Part shown: positions 1 to 7,441 of the stretch, piece by piece | Layout: the number at the start of each line of letters is the position of its first letter | Position numbering within the stretch: position 1 is the first letter of the stretch | Origin: Candidatus Omnitrophota bacterium | Lineage (GTDB): Bacteria; Omnitrophota; Gorgyraeia; Pluralincolimonadales; Pluralincolimonadaceae | NCBI GenBank assembly: GCA_041653595.1 | Contig: JBAZFB010000022.1 | Span: forward strand, 1 to 19,034 | Direction: 5' to 3' | DNA: 19,034 nt | Notes under the pieces: model-generated | The model's input: the letters and a program-made list of their open reading frames with translations, nothing else | Databases searched by the model: none | What the model was told of the DNA's origin: nothing | Translations under genes and position numbers: made by a program

Positions 1-897
1 TGGGCGGTGGCCTCGGAGACGACCGCTTTCCCCAACCTTGAATTCCAGACGGTAAAATTCCTCGAGCCCGGCGAGATCGTCCTGCTGAACGGCGAGGGTA
101 TGGTCCAGAGGAAGCCCGGAGGGAAGACGAACCAGGTCTGTTCGTTCCTGTGGATATACTCGGGTTTCCCGGCGTCGGATTACGAGGGCATAAATACCGA
201 GATAGTAAGGGAAAAGTGCGGCAGGCATCTGGCCAAACGCGATATAGATATAGAGGTGGATGTAGTCGCGGGAGTGCCGGATTCCGGCTCTGCCCACGCC
301 CTCGGATACGCTATGGAATCCAAAAAACCATACAGGCGCCCGCTTGTGAAATATTCGCCCGGATACGGCAGGAGCTATACGCCGCCGTCACAGAGGACGC
401 GCGACCTCATAGCGAGGATGAAACTTATCCCGATAAAAGAGATCATAACCGGAAACAGGATAGTCCTGTGCGAGGATTCGATAGTCAGGGGGACACAGCT
501 CAAGAATTTCACGGTCAACAAGCTGTGGGATAACGGCGCGAAGGAAGTGCACGTCAGGCCCGCGTGCCCGCCGCTCATGTTCCCGTGCAAGTTCTGCCTT
601 TCGACGCGCAGCATACAGGAACTCGCCGCGCGCAAGGCGATAAAGGCGCTGGAAGGCCATGACATCGAAAATGTCTCGGAATACGTCGATCATGGTTCCG
701 AAAAATACAGGAACATGGTCGAATGGATAAGGAAGGACCTCGGCGTGACGACGCTGCGTTACCAGCTCCTCGAGGATATGGTAAAGGCGATCGGCCTGCC
801 GAAGGAGAGGATTTGCGTTTATTGCTGGACCGGCGAGTGCCCCGGACAAAAAACCGTAAAAAATGAGCGGAAAGAGGAGACGGTAGCCGTCAAGTGA
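1..897 (+). CDS. purF: Amidophosphoribosyltransferase-like protein, C-terminal part (5' end outside window)
   Basis: This is the phosphoribosyltransferase half of a PurF-like glutamine amidotransferase, the enzyme that makes phosphoribosylamine from PRPP and glutamine in the first step of purine synthesis. The frame is open from base 1 and begins WAVASETTAF, which resembles the middle of PurF, so the GTG at 7 is probably not the start. Counting from base 1, the PRPP loop is EDSIVRGTQ (residues 158-166) and the VPDSG segment lies near residue 95. Cysteines at 47, 196/199 and 272/275 (CVYC near the end) sit where Bacillus-type PurF holds its [4Fe-4S] cluster. The usual FEYIYFARPDS segment is replaced by FLWIYSGFPAS and the loop KNRYVGRTF by KYSPGYGRSY, so this may be a divergent paralogue rather than the housekeeping enzyme. 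The stop overlaps the GTG of the next gene (GTGA). Confidence 0.82.
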   Translation, partial: WAVASETTAFPNLEFQTVKFLEPGEIVLLNGEGMVQRKPGGKTNQVCSFLWIYSGFPASDYEGINTEIVREKCGRHLAKRDIDIEVDVVAGVPDSGSAHALGYAMESKKPYRRPLVKYSPGYGRSYTPPSQRTRDLIARMKLIPIKEIITGNRIVLCEDSIVRGTQLKNFTVNKLWDNGAKEVHVRPACPPLMFPCKFCLSTRSIQELAARKAIKALEGHDIENVSEYVDHGSEKYRNMVEWIRKDLGVTTLRYQLLEDMVKAIGLPKERICVYCWTGECPGQKTVKNERKEETVAVK

Positions 898-1544
898 AGA
901 CAAAAGCGATAGAGAACATAGAGCGGAAGATGGAAGGGCTGGATGAGGGCTCGATCCGTTACAGGGTCCTGCAAAATGTCATTAATTTCAAGACATCATG
1001 GATAGAGCTCGGCCAGTCGCTCTATTCTGTCTGGAAAGACAAACTCTACCGGGATTGGGGGTACCTGACCTTTGAAGCATATGCGTCAAAGGAGGTCGGC
1101 GTGAGGAAAGATACGGTGATGAAACTTTTAAAGTCGTATTATTTCCTCGAAAAAGAAGAGCCCCAATACCTCCGGAAAAAGGAGGCGGCCGACCCTTCCG
1201 GCGCCGCGAGCATGCCGAGCTACGAATCGGTAAACCTGCTGCGCCTCGCTAAAAACAAGAAAGAGATAGGCGAGTCCGACTACGAGTCGCTAAAGAAGAA
1301 CGTATTCGAAAGGGGCAGGGACGTCCGCGATGTGAGGAAGGACCTGACCGCGCTTATGAGGCAGCGGGAGGAGGCCGATCCGCAGGAAGCCAGGAAGATG
1401 AGGAAAGAGGCCGCCGTAAAAAGAGTGGTCGCCACATTGAAAGCCCTGAAAAATGACATCGAGATATCGAAACTCCTGCCTGCCGGGACGATCAAGGATA
1501 TCAGGGACCTGATAGAAAAGCTCGAAGAGGAGATAACCGAATGA
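894..1544 (+). CDS. Unrecognised charged, mostly helical cytoplasmic protein (216 aa)
   Basis: I do not recognise a family. There is no signal peptide or membrane segment. Residues about 62-83 (ASKEVGVRKDTVMKLLKSYY) have the spacing of a helix-turn-helix (Ala, Gly-Val, Thr-Val, Leu), preceded by an aromatic-rich stretch with WGYLTFEAY. The second half, from about residue 130, is highly charged, rich in Lys, Arg and Glu, and likely helical or coiled coil. This is compatible with a small DNA-binding or regulatory protein, but that is inference from the pattern only. The start is GTG at 894, overlapping the purF-like stop in a GTGA junction. A GAGGAG-like sequence at about 871-878 is somewhat far upstream, so translational coupling is likely. 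Its stop overlaps the next ATG (ATGA). Confidence 0.72.
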   Translation: MKTKAIENIERKMEGLDEGSIRYRVLQNVINFKTSWIELGQSLYSVWKDKLYRDWGYLTFEAYASKEVGVRKDTVMKLLKSYYFLEKEEPQYLRKKEAADPSGAASMPSYESVNLLRLAKNKKEIGESDYESLKKNVFERGRDVRDVRKDLTALMRQREEADPQEARKMRKEAAVKRVVATLKALKNDIEISKLLPAGTIKDIRDLIEKLEEEITE

Positions 1545-2299
1545 AAAAAATTTTAGCGGTCATATTTATGCTGGCGGCCACCTCGGCGCTGTACGCCGAA
1601 GGAGGGAAAACGGACACCTTCCGTTATAAGTGCGTGGATGTGAAAGGTGAAAAACTCTGGGAGTCCAACATAACGGTGACGCCCGTGAAGGGAGAGAAGG
1701 ATAATTATCTTATGGCGGAAGAGATAAAAGGCCGGTATCACGGCTCTGACGGCATAACATCCCGGACGCGCGAGATGCGTTATATAAAGAACAAAGAACG
1801 CCTTACCCCGCTCAGCATGGACGAAAAGGTCTTCTCCGAGTCAGGTAAGCCGATCCGCGAATCGGCGCATAGGTTTTACCCTGACAAAAGAACGGTCGAA
1901 TGCGAGGTAAAGGACCTGCTTACCGGCAAAGTAAAGAAAAAGACGCTCAAATATGACGGCGATATAATAAACGGCATGGTCATGGATGATTATATAGAGA
2001 TGTTCCTGGAGGCGGGGCAAAAGAAAAAGACCGCCTATCTCCTCGGCGACGACACCGAACTTTACCGCGTAACACTCAGGGTGGTAGCCAGGGAGGAAGT
2101 GACCGTTAACGGCAAGACGCGCGAAGCGTATAAGATAACCGTTGACCCCGAGATAGGGCTATTCAATCCCGTGAAGATGTTCATAACCAGGAATTACGAA
2201 TGGTATTCATGCGAACCGCCTTACGAATGGCTGAAATTCCAGGGGCTTGAAAGCTCGCTGGATTCTCCGATAGTAGAAATGACCCCTATTGGTGAGTGA
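1541..2299 (+). CDS. Predicted exported/periplasmic protein of unknown function
   Basis: The N-terminus is a clear signal peptide: MKK, a hydrophobic core ILAVIFMLAATSAL, then YAEGG with a plausible signal peptidase I cut after YA (about residue 19). The mature part, about 230 residues, looks beta-rich, with alternating strands and polar turns and no further membrane segments. It loosely resembles DUF3108-like exported proteins (opening FRYKCVDVKGEKLWESN), but I cannot assign a family firmly. The ATG is preceded by AGAGGAG at 1526-1532 and overlaps the previous stop (ATGA). The gene ends four bases before the frameshifted phosphatase gene, so the two are probably cotranscribed. Confidence 0.75.
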   Translation: MKKILAVIFMLAATSALYAEGGKTDTFRYKCVDVKGEKLWESNITVTPVKGEKDNYLMAEEIKGRYHGSDGITSRTREMRYIKNKERLTPLSMDEKVFSESGKPIRESAHRFYPDKRTVECEVKDLLTGKVKKKTLKYDGDIINGMVMDDYIEMFLEAGQKKKTAYLLGDDTELYRVTLRVVAREEVTVNGKTREAYKITVDPEIGLFNPVKMFITRNYEWYSCEPPYEWLKFQGLESSLDSPIVEMTPIGE

Positions 2300-2303
2300 A
2301 TAA

Positions 2304-3655
2304 ATGGCCGGCGCGATCATACCCGATAGGCTCAGGGAAGAATACAGGGGCGAACTTAAGAATATCTTTGCCCAGCGCGTTAACCTCTTTTGTTATATAG
2401 CGCTGAGCGCCTTCACGATAGAGGTGGTCGTCGCGTGGTTCTTATTCAGGAGGCTGCTTGGCACCAAGGACATGCCCGGGATCCTGGGAGGCGCGTTCTT
2501 TTCCTGGTCCTGCTGACGACCGGGAAGTTCGCCAAAAAGCTCACGGCGCAAAAAATCAGGGGTTTCTTTTTCAGCATAATAATAATCTCCATCTCCATCC
2601 TGGCCGCCGCGGCGCACCCCGACGTCATCACTAACCTCGGGATAACCCTCGTCCTGATAGCGTTCTTCGTAAGCGCGCTGCTCCTGCCGTGGAACATGAT
2701 CGAGACGGGCATACTCGGCGCCTATACGCTGATAATTTTTACGGGCGTATACAGCATGAGCAATATACGCATCAATTACGTCAATTACGTGCGTACGGAC
2801 ATCTTCGGCATAAATGTGACATTGCTTATCGTCGCGGCCTTAATATGCATGGTCGTGAAAAGGAACGAGGGCATAATGAGGCAGAAGGATTTCGTCCTCA
2901 AGAAAGAGATCGAGGAGAAGAGCAGGATAATGGTCGAGGAGCTCGAGCTCGCCAACAGGATACACAGCGGCCTCATGCCCAAATCGATAAAGACCGACCT
3001 CGTTGACGTCGCGGTCGATTACAGGCCGATGCTTTATATGGGCGGCGACTACGCCAAGTTCCATTTCCTGGACAAGAACCGCCTCCTTTTCATGATAGCG
3101 GACATGACGGGCCACGGCGTCTCGGCCGCCCTGCTCGTCAACAGGATACATACCGAGATCGAGGGGCTCGTCCGCGATAACCTGCCGCCCGGCGAGATAC
3201 TGAAGAAGCTCGACAATTTCATAAAATCCGACTTCGGGAAGATAGGGATATTCCTCAGCGCGTTCTGCGGGGTGATAGATTTTTCGGACAAGAAACTGGT
3301 ATATTCAAATTATGGCCATCCGCCGCAGATATTATTCCAGAAGGCCGATAAGAAGATCGTCCTCATGGAATCGCAGACGTTCCTGATGGGGATAGGAATG
3401 GAGACGAGCGACGTATACCAGGTAAAGATAAATTTCGAGAGAGGCGACAGGATATTCCTTTTCACCGACGGGTTGATCGAGGCGAAGAATAAGGCCGGGG
3501 AAGAGTTCGGCTATGCGCGCTTCGAACAATTTGTCAGGGGTAAAGGCGCGCTCGACGTTGCCGCCTTTAACGAGGACCTGCTTGCCGAAGTCGGGAAATA
3601 CCAGGAAGGGACGCAGGCAGACGACATCTTCCTGCTCTCCATACAGATAAAATAG
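2304..3655 (+). CDS. Membrane-anchored SpoIIE/RsbU-type PP2C serine phosphatase, interrupted by a one-base frameshift
   Basis: Two overlapping frames make one protein. Frame one (ATG 2304 to stop 2514-2516) encodes the N-terminus and first membrane helix. From about 2501 the coding continues in the -1 frame to 3655. Adding one T to the T-rich run at 2496-2502 joins them into about 450 residues reading GGAFFFLVLLTTGKF, a smooth second helix. About six membrane helices occupy the first ~190 residues, followed by a charged linker/coiled coil and a PP2C (SpoIIE) domain from about residue 220. That domain carries MGGDY, IADMTGHGVSAAL, FTDGLIEA and the terminal ADDIFLL, so all metal-binding Asp positions remain. 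Such enzymes dephosphorylate anti-sigma-factor antagonists in partner-switching signalling; no partner gene is visible here. The downstream frame shows no decay, so this is a recent mutation or a sequence error. Confidence 0.83.
2496..2516 (+). other. Frameshift site and premature stop in the PP2C phosphatase gene
   Basis: The run TTCTTTT (2496-2502) is where the coding frame shifts. In the first frame the reading goes GCG TTC TTT TCC TGG TCC TGC TGA and stops at 2514-2516. In the other frame CTG GTC CTG CTG ACG continues the membrane helix. One extra T restores a single open frame. The run does not form a good X-XXY-YYZ slippery heptamer in the zero frame, so programmed frameshifting is less likely than an indel or assembly error. 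Confidence 0.8.
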
Positions 3656-3664
3656 GAGGCGCCG

Positions 3665-4150
3665 GTGAAGGGTTTTCTTTTGAGATGGATTATAAATATA
3701 GCGGCGATGATACTGGTCATTAGTATAGTGCCCGGGATACACTCAGAGGGCAGGCTGGCCACGGTGATGGCCGCGCTCGTCCTCGGGCTCATAAACGCCA
3801 CGCTGAGGCCGATCGTCTTCGCTCTCACGCTGCCTTTGACCATCCTCTCGCTCGGGATATTCACGCTTTTCCTGAACGGTTTCTTCTTCTATCTCGTCTC
3901 GAAGATAGTCGAGGGTTTCATCATCGATGATTTCTGGGCCGCTTTCTGGGGAGCGCTGTGTTTCAGCGCGATAAGTTTTTTCCTTAGCCTCTTCGTAAGC
4001 CCGCAGGGCAGGTTCAAGGTCTATCATTACCGTGATGGCAGCGGGTCTCCGCTACCATCGCATCGTCAAAATCATAATGACAGCGATGTGATCGACGTCG
4101 AGGCGAAGGTCGAGGATAAAGACGAGGAGGAAGAAGATGGGAAGAAATAA
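3665..4150 (+). CDS. YvlD/DUF360 (phage holin family 4-like) small integral membrane protein
   Basis: This 161-residue protein has four predicted membrane helices within the first ~115 residues. It shows the typical family landmarks: VPGI after helix 1, ALVLGLINATLRPIV, LTLPLTILSLGIFTLFLNGFFF and a final AAFWGALCFSAISFF. Members of this family (B. subtilis YvlD and relatives) are inner-membrane proteins of uncertain role, some linked to envelope stress. The C-terminal ~45 residues are a hydrophilic tail ending in a run of Asp and Glu (DEEEEDGKK), longer than usual for the family. The start is GTG at 3665 with GGAGGCG just upstream (3656-3662). Its 3' end overlaps the rlmB-like gene by 14 bases, and the GAGGAGG encoding the acidic tail doubles as the ribosome binding site of that gene. 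Confidence 0.85.
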   Translation: MKGFLLRWIINIAAMILVISIVPGIHSEGRLATVMAALVLGLINATLRPIVFALTLPLTILSLGIFTLFLNGFFFYLVSKIVEGFIIDDFWAAFWGALCFSAISFFLSLFVSPQGRFKVYHYRDGSGSPLPSHRQNHNDSDVIDVEAKVEDKDEEEEDGKK

Positions 4151-4886
4151 CCCGGTGCTGCTTTACGGGAGGAACTCCATCCTCGAGCGCATGAGGGCGA
4201 ACCCGAAGAGCCTGAGGATGGTGATGATATCCGAAAATTTCGACGACGCGGAGATATTCGAGGCGGCGAAGCTCCACCGCACCCCGATAAAGCGGGTAGC
4301 CGAGAGGGAATTGTTCAAGATGAAGCACAGCGAGCGCCTCCAGGGGATAATTGCCGAGGCCGATCCTTTCGAATATTCGTCCTTTGAAGGGCTCCTGAAG
4401 AGGGAAGACGGCATCAAGCCGACTTTCATCATGCTCGACGGTATCACCGACCCGCAGAACCTCGGCGCCGTCATAAGGACCTCCGCGTGTTTCGGGAATT
4501 TCGCGATAGTCATCCCGGAGCGGGACTCGTGCGACGTGAACGAGACGGTCCTGAACGTCGCCTCGGGCGGGGAGAATTATGTCCGGGTCTGCAGGATAAA
4601 CAACCTCTCGAACGCCCTGATACACGCCAAGGAGGCGGGATATTGGGCGGCCGGCGCGGTGGTCGGGGGCGGCGAGGACCTCAATAAGGCCTCTTTCCCG
4701 TTCCCGCTTTGCCTCGTCCTCGGTTCCGAAGGCAAGGGCATACACCACGGCGTCTCGAAACATATCGAACTCAAGGTGACCCTGCCGATGCCCGGCGCGG
4801 CGCTCTCTTTTAATGTCGCGATCTCGGCGGCAATATTTTGTTACGAGATAGCCAGGCAGAGAGAGGCGGGGAAGAAACAGAAGTGA
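4137..4886 (+). CDS. rlmB: TrmH/SpoU family RNA 2'-O-ribose methyltransferase, RlmB-like
   Basis: This is a SAM-dependent 2'-O-methyltransferase with the SPOUT trefoil-knot fold. The N-terminal ~90 residues form the small substrate-binding domain, opening with LYGRNSILE, the usual RlmB/TrmH start. The three catalytic motifs are intact: motif 1 NLGAVIRT (residues 108-115, with the conserved Asn and Arg), motif 2 LVLGSEGKGI (about 194-203), and motif 3 LPMPGAALSFNVAISAA (about 215-231). RlmB methylates G2251 of 23S rRNA in E. coli, but some family members act on tRNA, so the exact target is not certain. The length of 249 is normal. The start is ATG 4137 with AGGAGG at 4125-4130, six bases upstream. 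It shares a GTGA junction with the next RNA methyltransferase gene. Confidence 0.88.
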   Translation: MGRNNPVLLYGRNSILERMRANPKSLRMVMISENFDDAEIFEAAKLHRTPIKRVAERELFKMKHSERLQGIIAEADPFEYSSFEGLLKREDGIKPTFIMLDGITDPQNLGAVIRTSACFGNFAIVIPERDSCDVNETVLNVASGGENYVRVCRINNLSNALIHAKEAGYWAAGAVVGGGEDLNKASFPFPLCLVLGSEGKGIHHGVSKHIELKVTLPMPGAALSFNVAISAAIFCYEIARQREAGKKQK

Positions 4887-5824
4887 AAGCCGTCTTCTAC
4901 GAGCTGCCGGCTGAGTTCATAGAGAAGCTCAAAAAAATATACCCCGGGACCTTCCCTAAAGTTTTCGAATCGTTCCTCCACAAAAAAGAACAGACCTTCA
5001 GGGTAAATTACCTTAAAACAGGACTGGAAGAACTTAAAGAGGACCTGGACAGGGAAGGTATAAGGTACCGGGAACTCCATTGGCCGAAAGGGAGTTTCAT
5101 CCTGCGGTCGGAGCCGAAAGCCCTCCGTAAGAGCTCTCTGTACACCGGAGGCAAGGTATATATGCAAAATGTGTCGAGCATGATACCGCCGCTGCTCCTC
5201 GACCCACGCAGAGGAGAGAAGATCCTCGACCTGTGCGCGGCGCCGGGCGCGAAGACGAGCCAGATAGCCTCGCTTACGGGCGGGGAAGCGGAGCTTGTCG
5301 CGGTCGAGAAGATGGAGATAAGGCACCAGAAACTCCTGGCGACGCTGAAGATACAGGGAGTGGGTCCCGCCAAGGTCATACTCGCGGACGGCATGGCGAT
5401 AGGGAAGGAATATCCCGGCTATTTCGACAAGGTACTGGTCGACGCCCCGTGCTCGGGAGAGGCGTTATTCTATCTGCGCGACCCGAAGACTTTTAAGCCC
5501 TGGAGCCGGAAGAAGGTTGCGGACCTTTCGCATACGCAGAAAGTTCTTATATACTCCGGGATCTCGGCGCTGAGGCCGGGCGGGGAACTGGTCTATTCCA
5601 CCTGCACGTTCTCCCCCGAGGAGAACGAGGAGGTGGTAGACTGGGCCTTGAATAAGTTCGAGGGGCTCCGCGCGGTCCCGGCGGATATACCTTTGCCGAA
5701 CAAGGTCCGCGGCCTTACGTCGTGGGAGGGGAAGAGGTTCTCGGGCGATCTGGGCCTGGCCCTGAGGATACTCCCGAACGAGCATATGGAAGGTTTTTTT
5801 CTGGCAAAATTAAAGAAGATATAG
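4883..5824 (+). CDS. NOL1/NOP2/RsmB-family RNA (cytosine-5) methyltransferase
   Basis: This 313-residue enzyme transfers a methyl group from SAM to C5 of cytosine in rRNA or tRNA. The N-terminal ~95 residues carry the family's RNA-binding segment (FRVNYLKT). The Rossmann domain follows with SAM motif LDLCAAPGAKTSQIA (about 115-129), motif IV DAPCSGE containing Cys190, and motif VI STCTFSPEENE containing Cys241, the presumed nucleophile. It resembles the RsmF/YebU and archaeal Trm4-like branch without the long C-terminal domains. The open frame reaches back to 4838, but GTG 4883 overlapping the rlmB-like stop (GTGA), with AGGCGGGGA upstream, is a better start because the extra 15 residues would be read entirely from the end of the previous gene. 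Confidence 0.87.
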   Translation: MKAVFYELPAEFIEKLKKIYPGTFPKVFESFLHKKEQTFRVNYLKTGLEELKEDLDREGIRYRELHWPKGSFILRSEPKALRKSSLYTGGKVYMQNVSSMIPPLLLDPRRGEKILDLCAAPGAKTSQIASLTGGEAELVAVEKMEIRHQKLLATLKIQGVGPAKVILADGMAIGKEYPGYFDKVLVDAPCSGEALFYLRDPKTFKPWSRKKVADLSHTQKVLIYSGISALRPGGELVYSTCTFSPEENEEVVDWALNKFEGLRAVPADIPLPNKVRGLTSWEGKRFSGDLGLALRILPNEHMEGFFLAKLKKI

Positions 5825-5830
5825 TATAAT
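5801..5830 (+). promoter_or_regulatory. Predicted sigma-70-type promoter, possibly giving a leaderless transcript
   Basis: A perfect TATAAT lies at 5825-5830, overlapping the stop of the previous gene. A weaker -35 candidate CTGGCA (4 of 6 matches) lies at 5801-5806, 18 bases upstream. Transcription would begin near 5837-5838, exactly at the ATG at 5838, which has no Shine-Dalgarno sequence before it. Confidence 0.5.
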
Positions 5831-5837
5831 TACCACC

Positions 5838-6725
5838 ATGGCATTGATATTTTCTCTCAACTCGGGAAGGGCGGTTAAGAAGGATGTTCCCGAGTTGGGT
5901 GACGGGATATTCCTAAAGGGGCAGAACGGCTGCGCGGCCATCCTTATACACGGGTTGACCGGAACGCCGAACGAGATGAAAAGCCTTGGGGTAGCCCTGA
6001 ATAAGAGGGGATATACCGTCATATGCCCTCGCCTGAAGAACCATGGCGCCCCGCTCGATGTCTTGAAGGACACGAGATGGCAGGATTTCTACCAGTCGGT
6101 CAGGGAAGCCTATATTAAGGTCAAGGACGACCATGATTTCATAGTCGCTTCAGGGTTGTCTATGGGCGCCCTGTTGGCCCTTTTGCTAGCCGATGAGTTT
6201 CCCGAAAAGATAAAGGGCGTATCATGCCTCTCCCCGACGCTCTTCTATGACGGCTGGAACACACCGTGGTATAATTTCCTTTTCCCCCTGGCTACCCATA
6301 CCCCATTGAGGAATTTCTTCTATCACAAGGAAGATCCCCCTTACGGGGTGAAGAACAAACAGATGCAGGATCGCCTGCATAGCTATTACTCGTCCGCTGA
6401 CCTCGGCGACACCGAGAAGATCGCCGAATACGGCTATCCTTTCTTTCCTGTGGTCCTGCTCTGCCAGCTTAAATCGCTCGTCAGGTACTTGACCGGGAGG
6501 CTTAAGAGTATAACCGTGCCGGTCCAGCTCATCCAGGCCAAGGACGACGATATGTCGAGCGTAAAAAATTCCCAGTTCATTTATGACGGGGTCGGTTCGA
6601 AGACAAAAGAGATGGTGATGTTATATGATTCCTACCATTGCATAACAGCTGACCAGGAGCGCAAGACCGTGACCGCCAGGATGGAGGAGTTCTTCGAGAA
6701 AATACACAACGGAGACGCGAAATAA
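5838..6725 (+). CDS. Alpha/beta-hydrolase, Est30-like carboxylesterase
   Basis: This cytoplasmic serine hydrolase of 295 residues (from ATG 5838) closely follows Geobacillus Est30-type carboxylesterases. The oxyanion-hole strand is AILIHGLTGTPNE (about 35-47), the nucleophile elbow is GLSMG with Ser108, the acid is Asp237 in QAKDDDMS, and the base is His267 in SYHCITADQE. The cap region between about 130 and 210 is hydrophobic and aromatic-rich. The true substrate is unknown. The start is uncertain: ATG 5838 has no ribosome binding site but sits where a leaderless transcript would begin, while TTG 5895 has AAGGA at 5880-5884 and would start just before the conserved core. The gene opens a tightly overlapping four-gene run; its TAA shares one base with the next ATG (TAATG). 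Confidence 0.85.
   Translation: MALIFSLNSGRAVKKDVPELGDGIFLKGQNGCAAILIHGLTGTPNEMKSLGVALNKRGYTVICPRLKNHGAPLDVLKDTRWQDFYQSVREAYIKVKDDHDFIVASGLSMGALLALLLADEFPEKIKGVSCLSPTLFYDGWNTPWYNFLFPLATHTPLRNFFYHKEDPPYGVKNKQMQDRLHSYYSSADLGDTEKIAEYGYPFFPVVLLCQLKSLVRYLTGRLKSITVPVQLIQAKDDDMSSVKNSQFIYDGVGSKTKEMVMLYDSYHCITADQERKTVTARMEEFFEKIHNGDAK
5858..5897 (+). repeat. Perfect 11-bp inverted repeat at the head of the 5838-9711 operon
   Basis: CAACTCGGGAA (5858-5868) is repeated in reverse complement as TTCCCGAGTTG (5887-5897) with an 18-base spacer. C5856-G5899 and T5857-G5898 can extend the stem in RNA to 13 pairs. It lies about 28 bases downstream of the TATAAT box. The candidate start TTG 5895 falls in the 3' arm and its AAGGA in the loop. 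It could be an operator for a dimeric repressor or a leader hairpin affecting translation; no known family is recognised. Confidence 0.6.
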
Positions 6726-7441
6726 TGGTAAAGATGCCGCTCGATTTTTCCAAATGCAACGTCTATTTCGATTTCGACAATACCATGACCGCTTTCGACG
6801 TCCTGGACGATATCATCGAGAAATTCTCGATCAACAGGGATTGGGTGGTCTTTGAGAACGCGTGGCAGAAAGGGGAGATCGGCTCAAGGGAATGCCTTAA
6901 GTGGCAGATGCGCTCGGTCAGGGCGACGAAACCAAAGCTGTCCCGTTATCTCGATAAGGTCCGGCTAGACGATAATTTCCAGGAGTTGTTCGGGTACCTG
7001 AAACGCAAGGGCGCAGAGACGGCGATATTAAGCGACAGTTTTTCTTTCTTCATAGAGCGCATCCTGAGCAAGAACGGCGTGCATGGCATAAAACTGTATT
7101 CAAACAGGCTGCGTTTCTCGAAAAATAAACTTATCCCGACCTTCCCGCATACCGACAAATCCTGCTCCCATTGCGCGAACTGCAAGAAGACGCACATCTT
7201 TAAATTGCGCGGGCGCGGAAGGACCAATATATATATCGGGGACGGCCTTTCCGATATCTGCCCGGCCGAACATTCCGATATCGTTTTCGCAAAAGGGAGC
7301 CTTCAGGAGCATTTCACGAAAACCAAGAAAGAATTCATACCGTTCAAGAACTTAAGAGATGTCTATAGCTGGTTCCAGGAGGCGGGTAATGTTATCGAAA
7401 CAGAAGCTGGGCAAGAGCTCTTCGCGATCAAGAGAAAATAA
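6725..7441 (+). CDS. HAD-superfamily phosphatase, MtnX/phosphoserine phosphatase-like
   Basis: This 238-residue HAD hydrolase has motif I FDFDNTMT with nucleophile Asp16 and general acid Asp18, motif II LSDSFSFF around residue 103, and motif IV GDGLSD with Asp173 and Asp177. The helical cap between motifs I and II is of the phosphoserine phosphatase/MtnX type. The segment CSHCANCK (Cys147, 150, 153) matches the Cys-rich insertion often seen in MtnX-like proteins. MtnX acts in methionine salvage, but no other salvage genes are nearby, so the substrate here is open. Its ATG shares a base with the esterase stop, and its last 53 bases overlap the aminotransferase gene, whose ribosome binding site it encodes. 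Confidence 0.83.
   Translation: MVKMPLDFSKCNVYFDFDNTMTAFDVLDDIIEKFSINRDWVVFENAWQKGEIGSRECLKWQMRSVRATKPKLSRYLDKVRLDDNFQELFGYLKRKGAETAILSDSFSFFIERILSKNGVHGIKLYSNRLRFSKNKLIPTFPHTDKSCSHCANCKKTHIFKLRGRGRTNIYIGDGLSDICPAEHSDIVFAKGSLQEHFTKTKKEFIPFKNLRDVYSWFQEAGNVIETEAGQELFAIKRK
7377..7382 (+). promoter_or_regulatory. Ribosome binding site deciding the aminotransferase start
   Basis: AGGAGG lies six bases before ATG 7389, inside the end of the HAD phosphatase gene. This favours ATG 7389 over the upstream in-frame ATG at 7359, which has no comparable site. Confidence 0.75.

Noticed and set aside
2496..2502. Programmed -1 frameshift signal in the phosphatase gene
   Set aside because: No proper X-XXY-YYZ heptamer in the zero frame and no evident downstream structure; an indel explains it more simply.
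3743..4763. Long open frames on the minus strand (for example 4014-4763 and 3743-4027)
   Set aside because: They mirror real + strand genes, lack recognisable domains and ribosome binding sites, and have compositions typical of antisense shadows.
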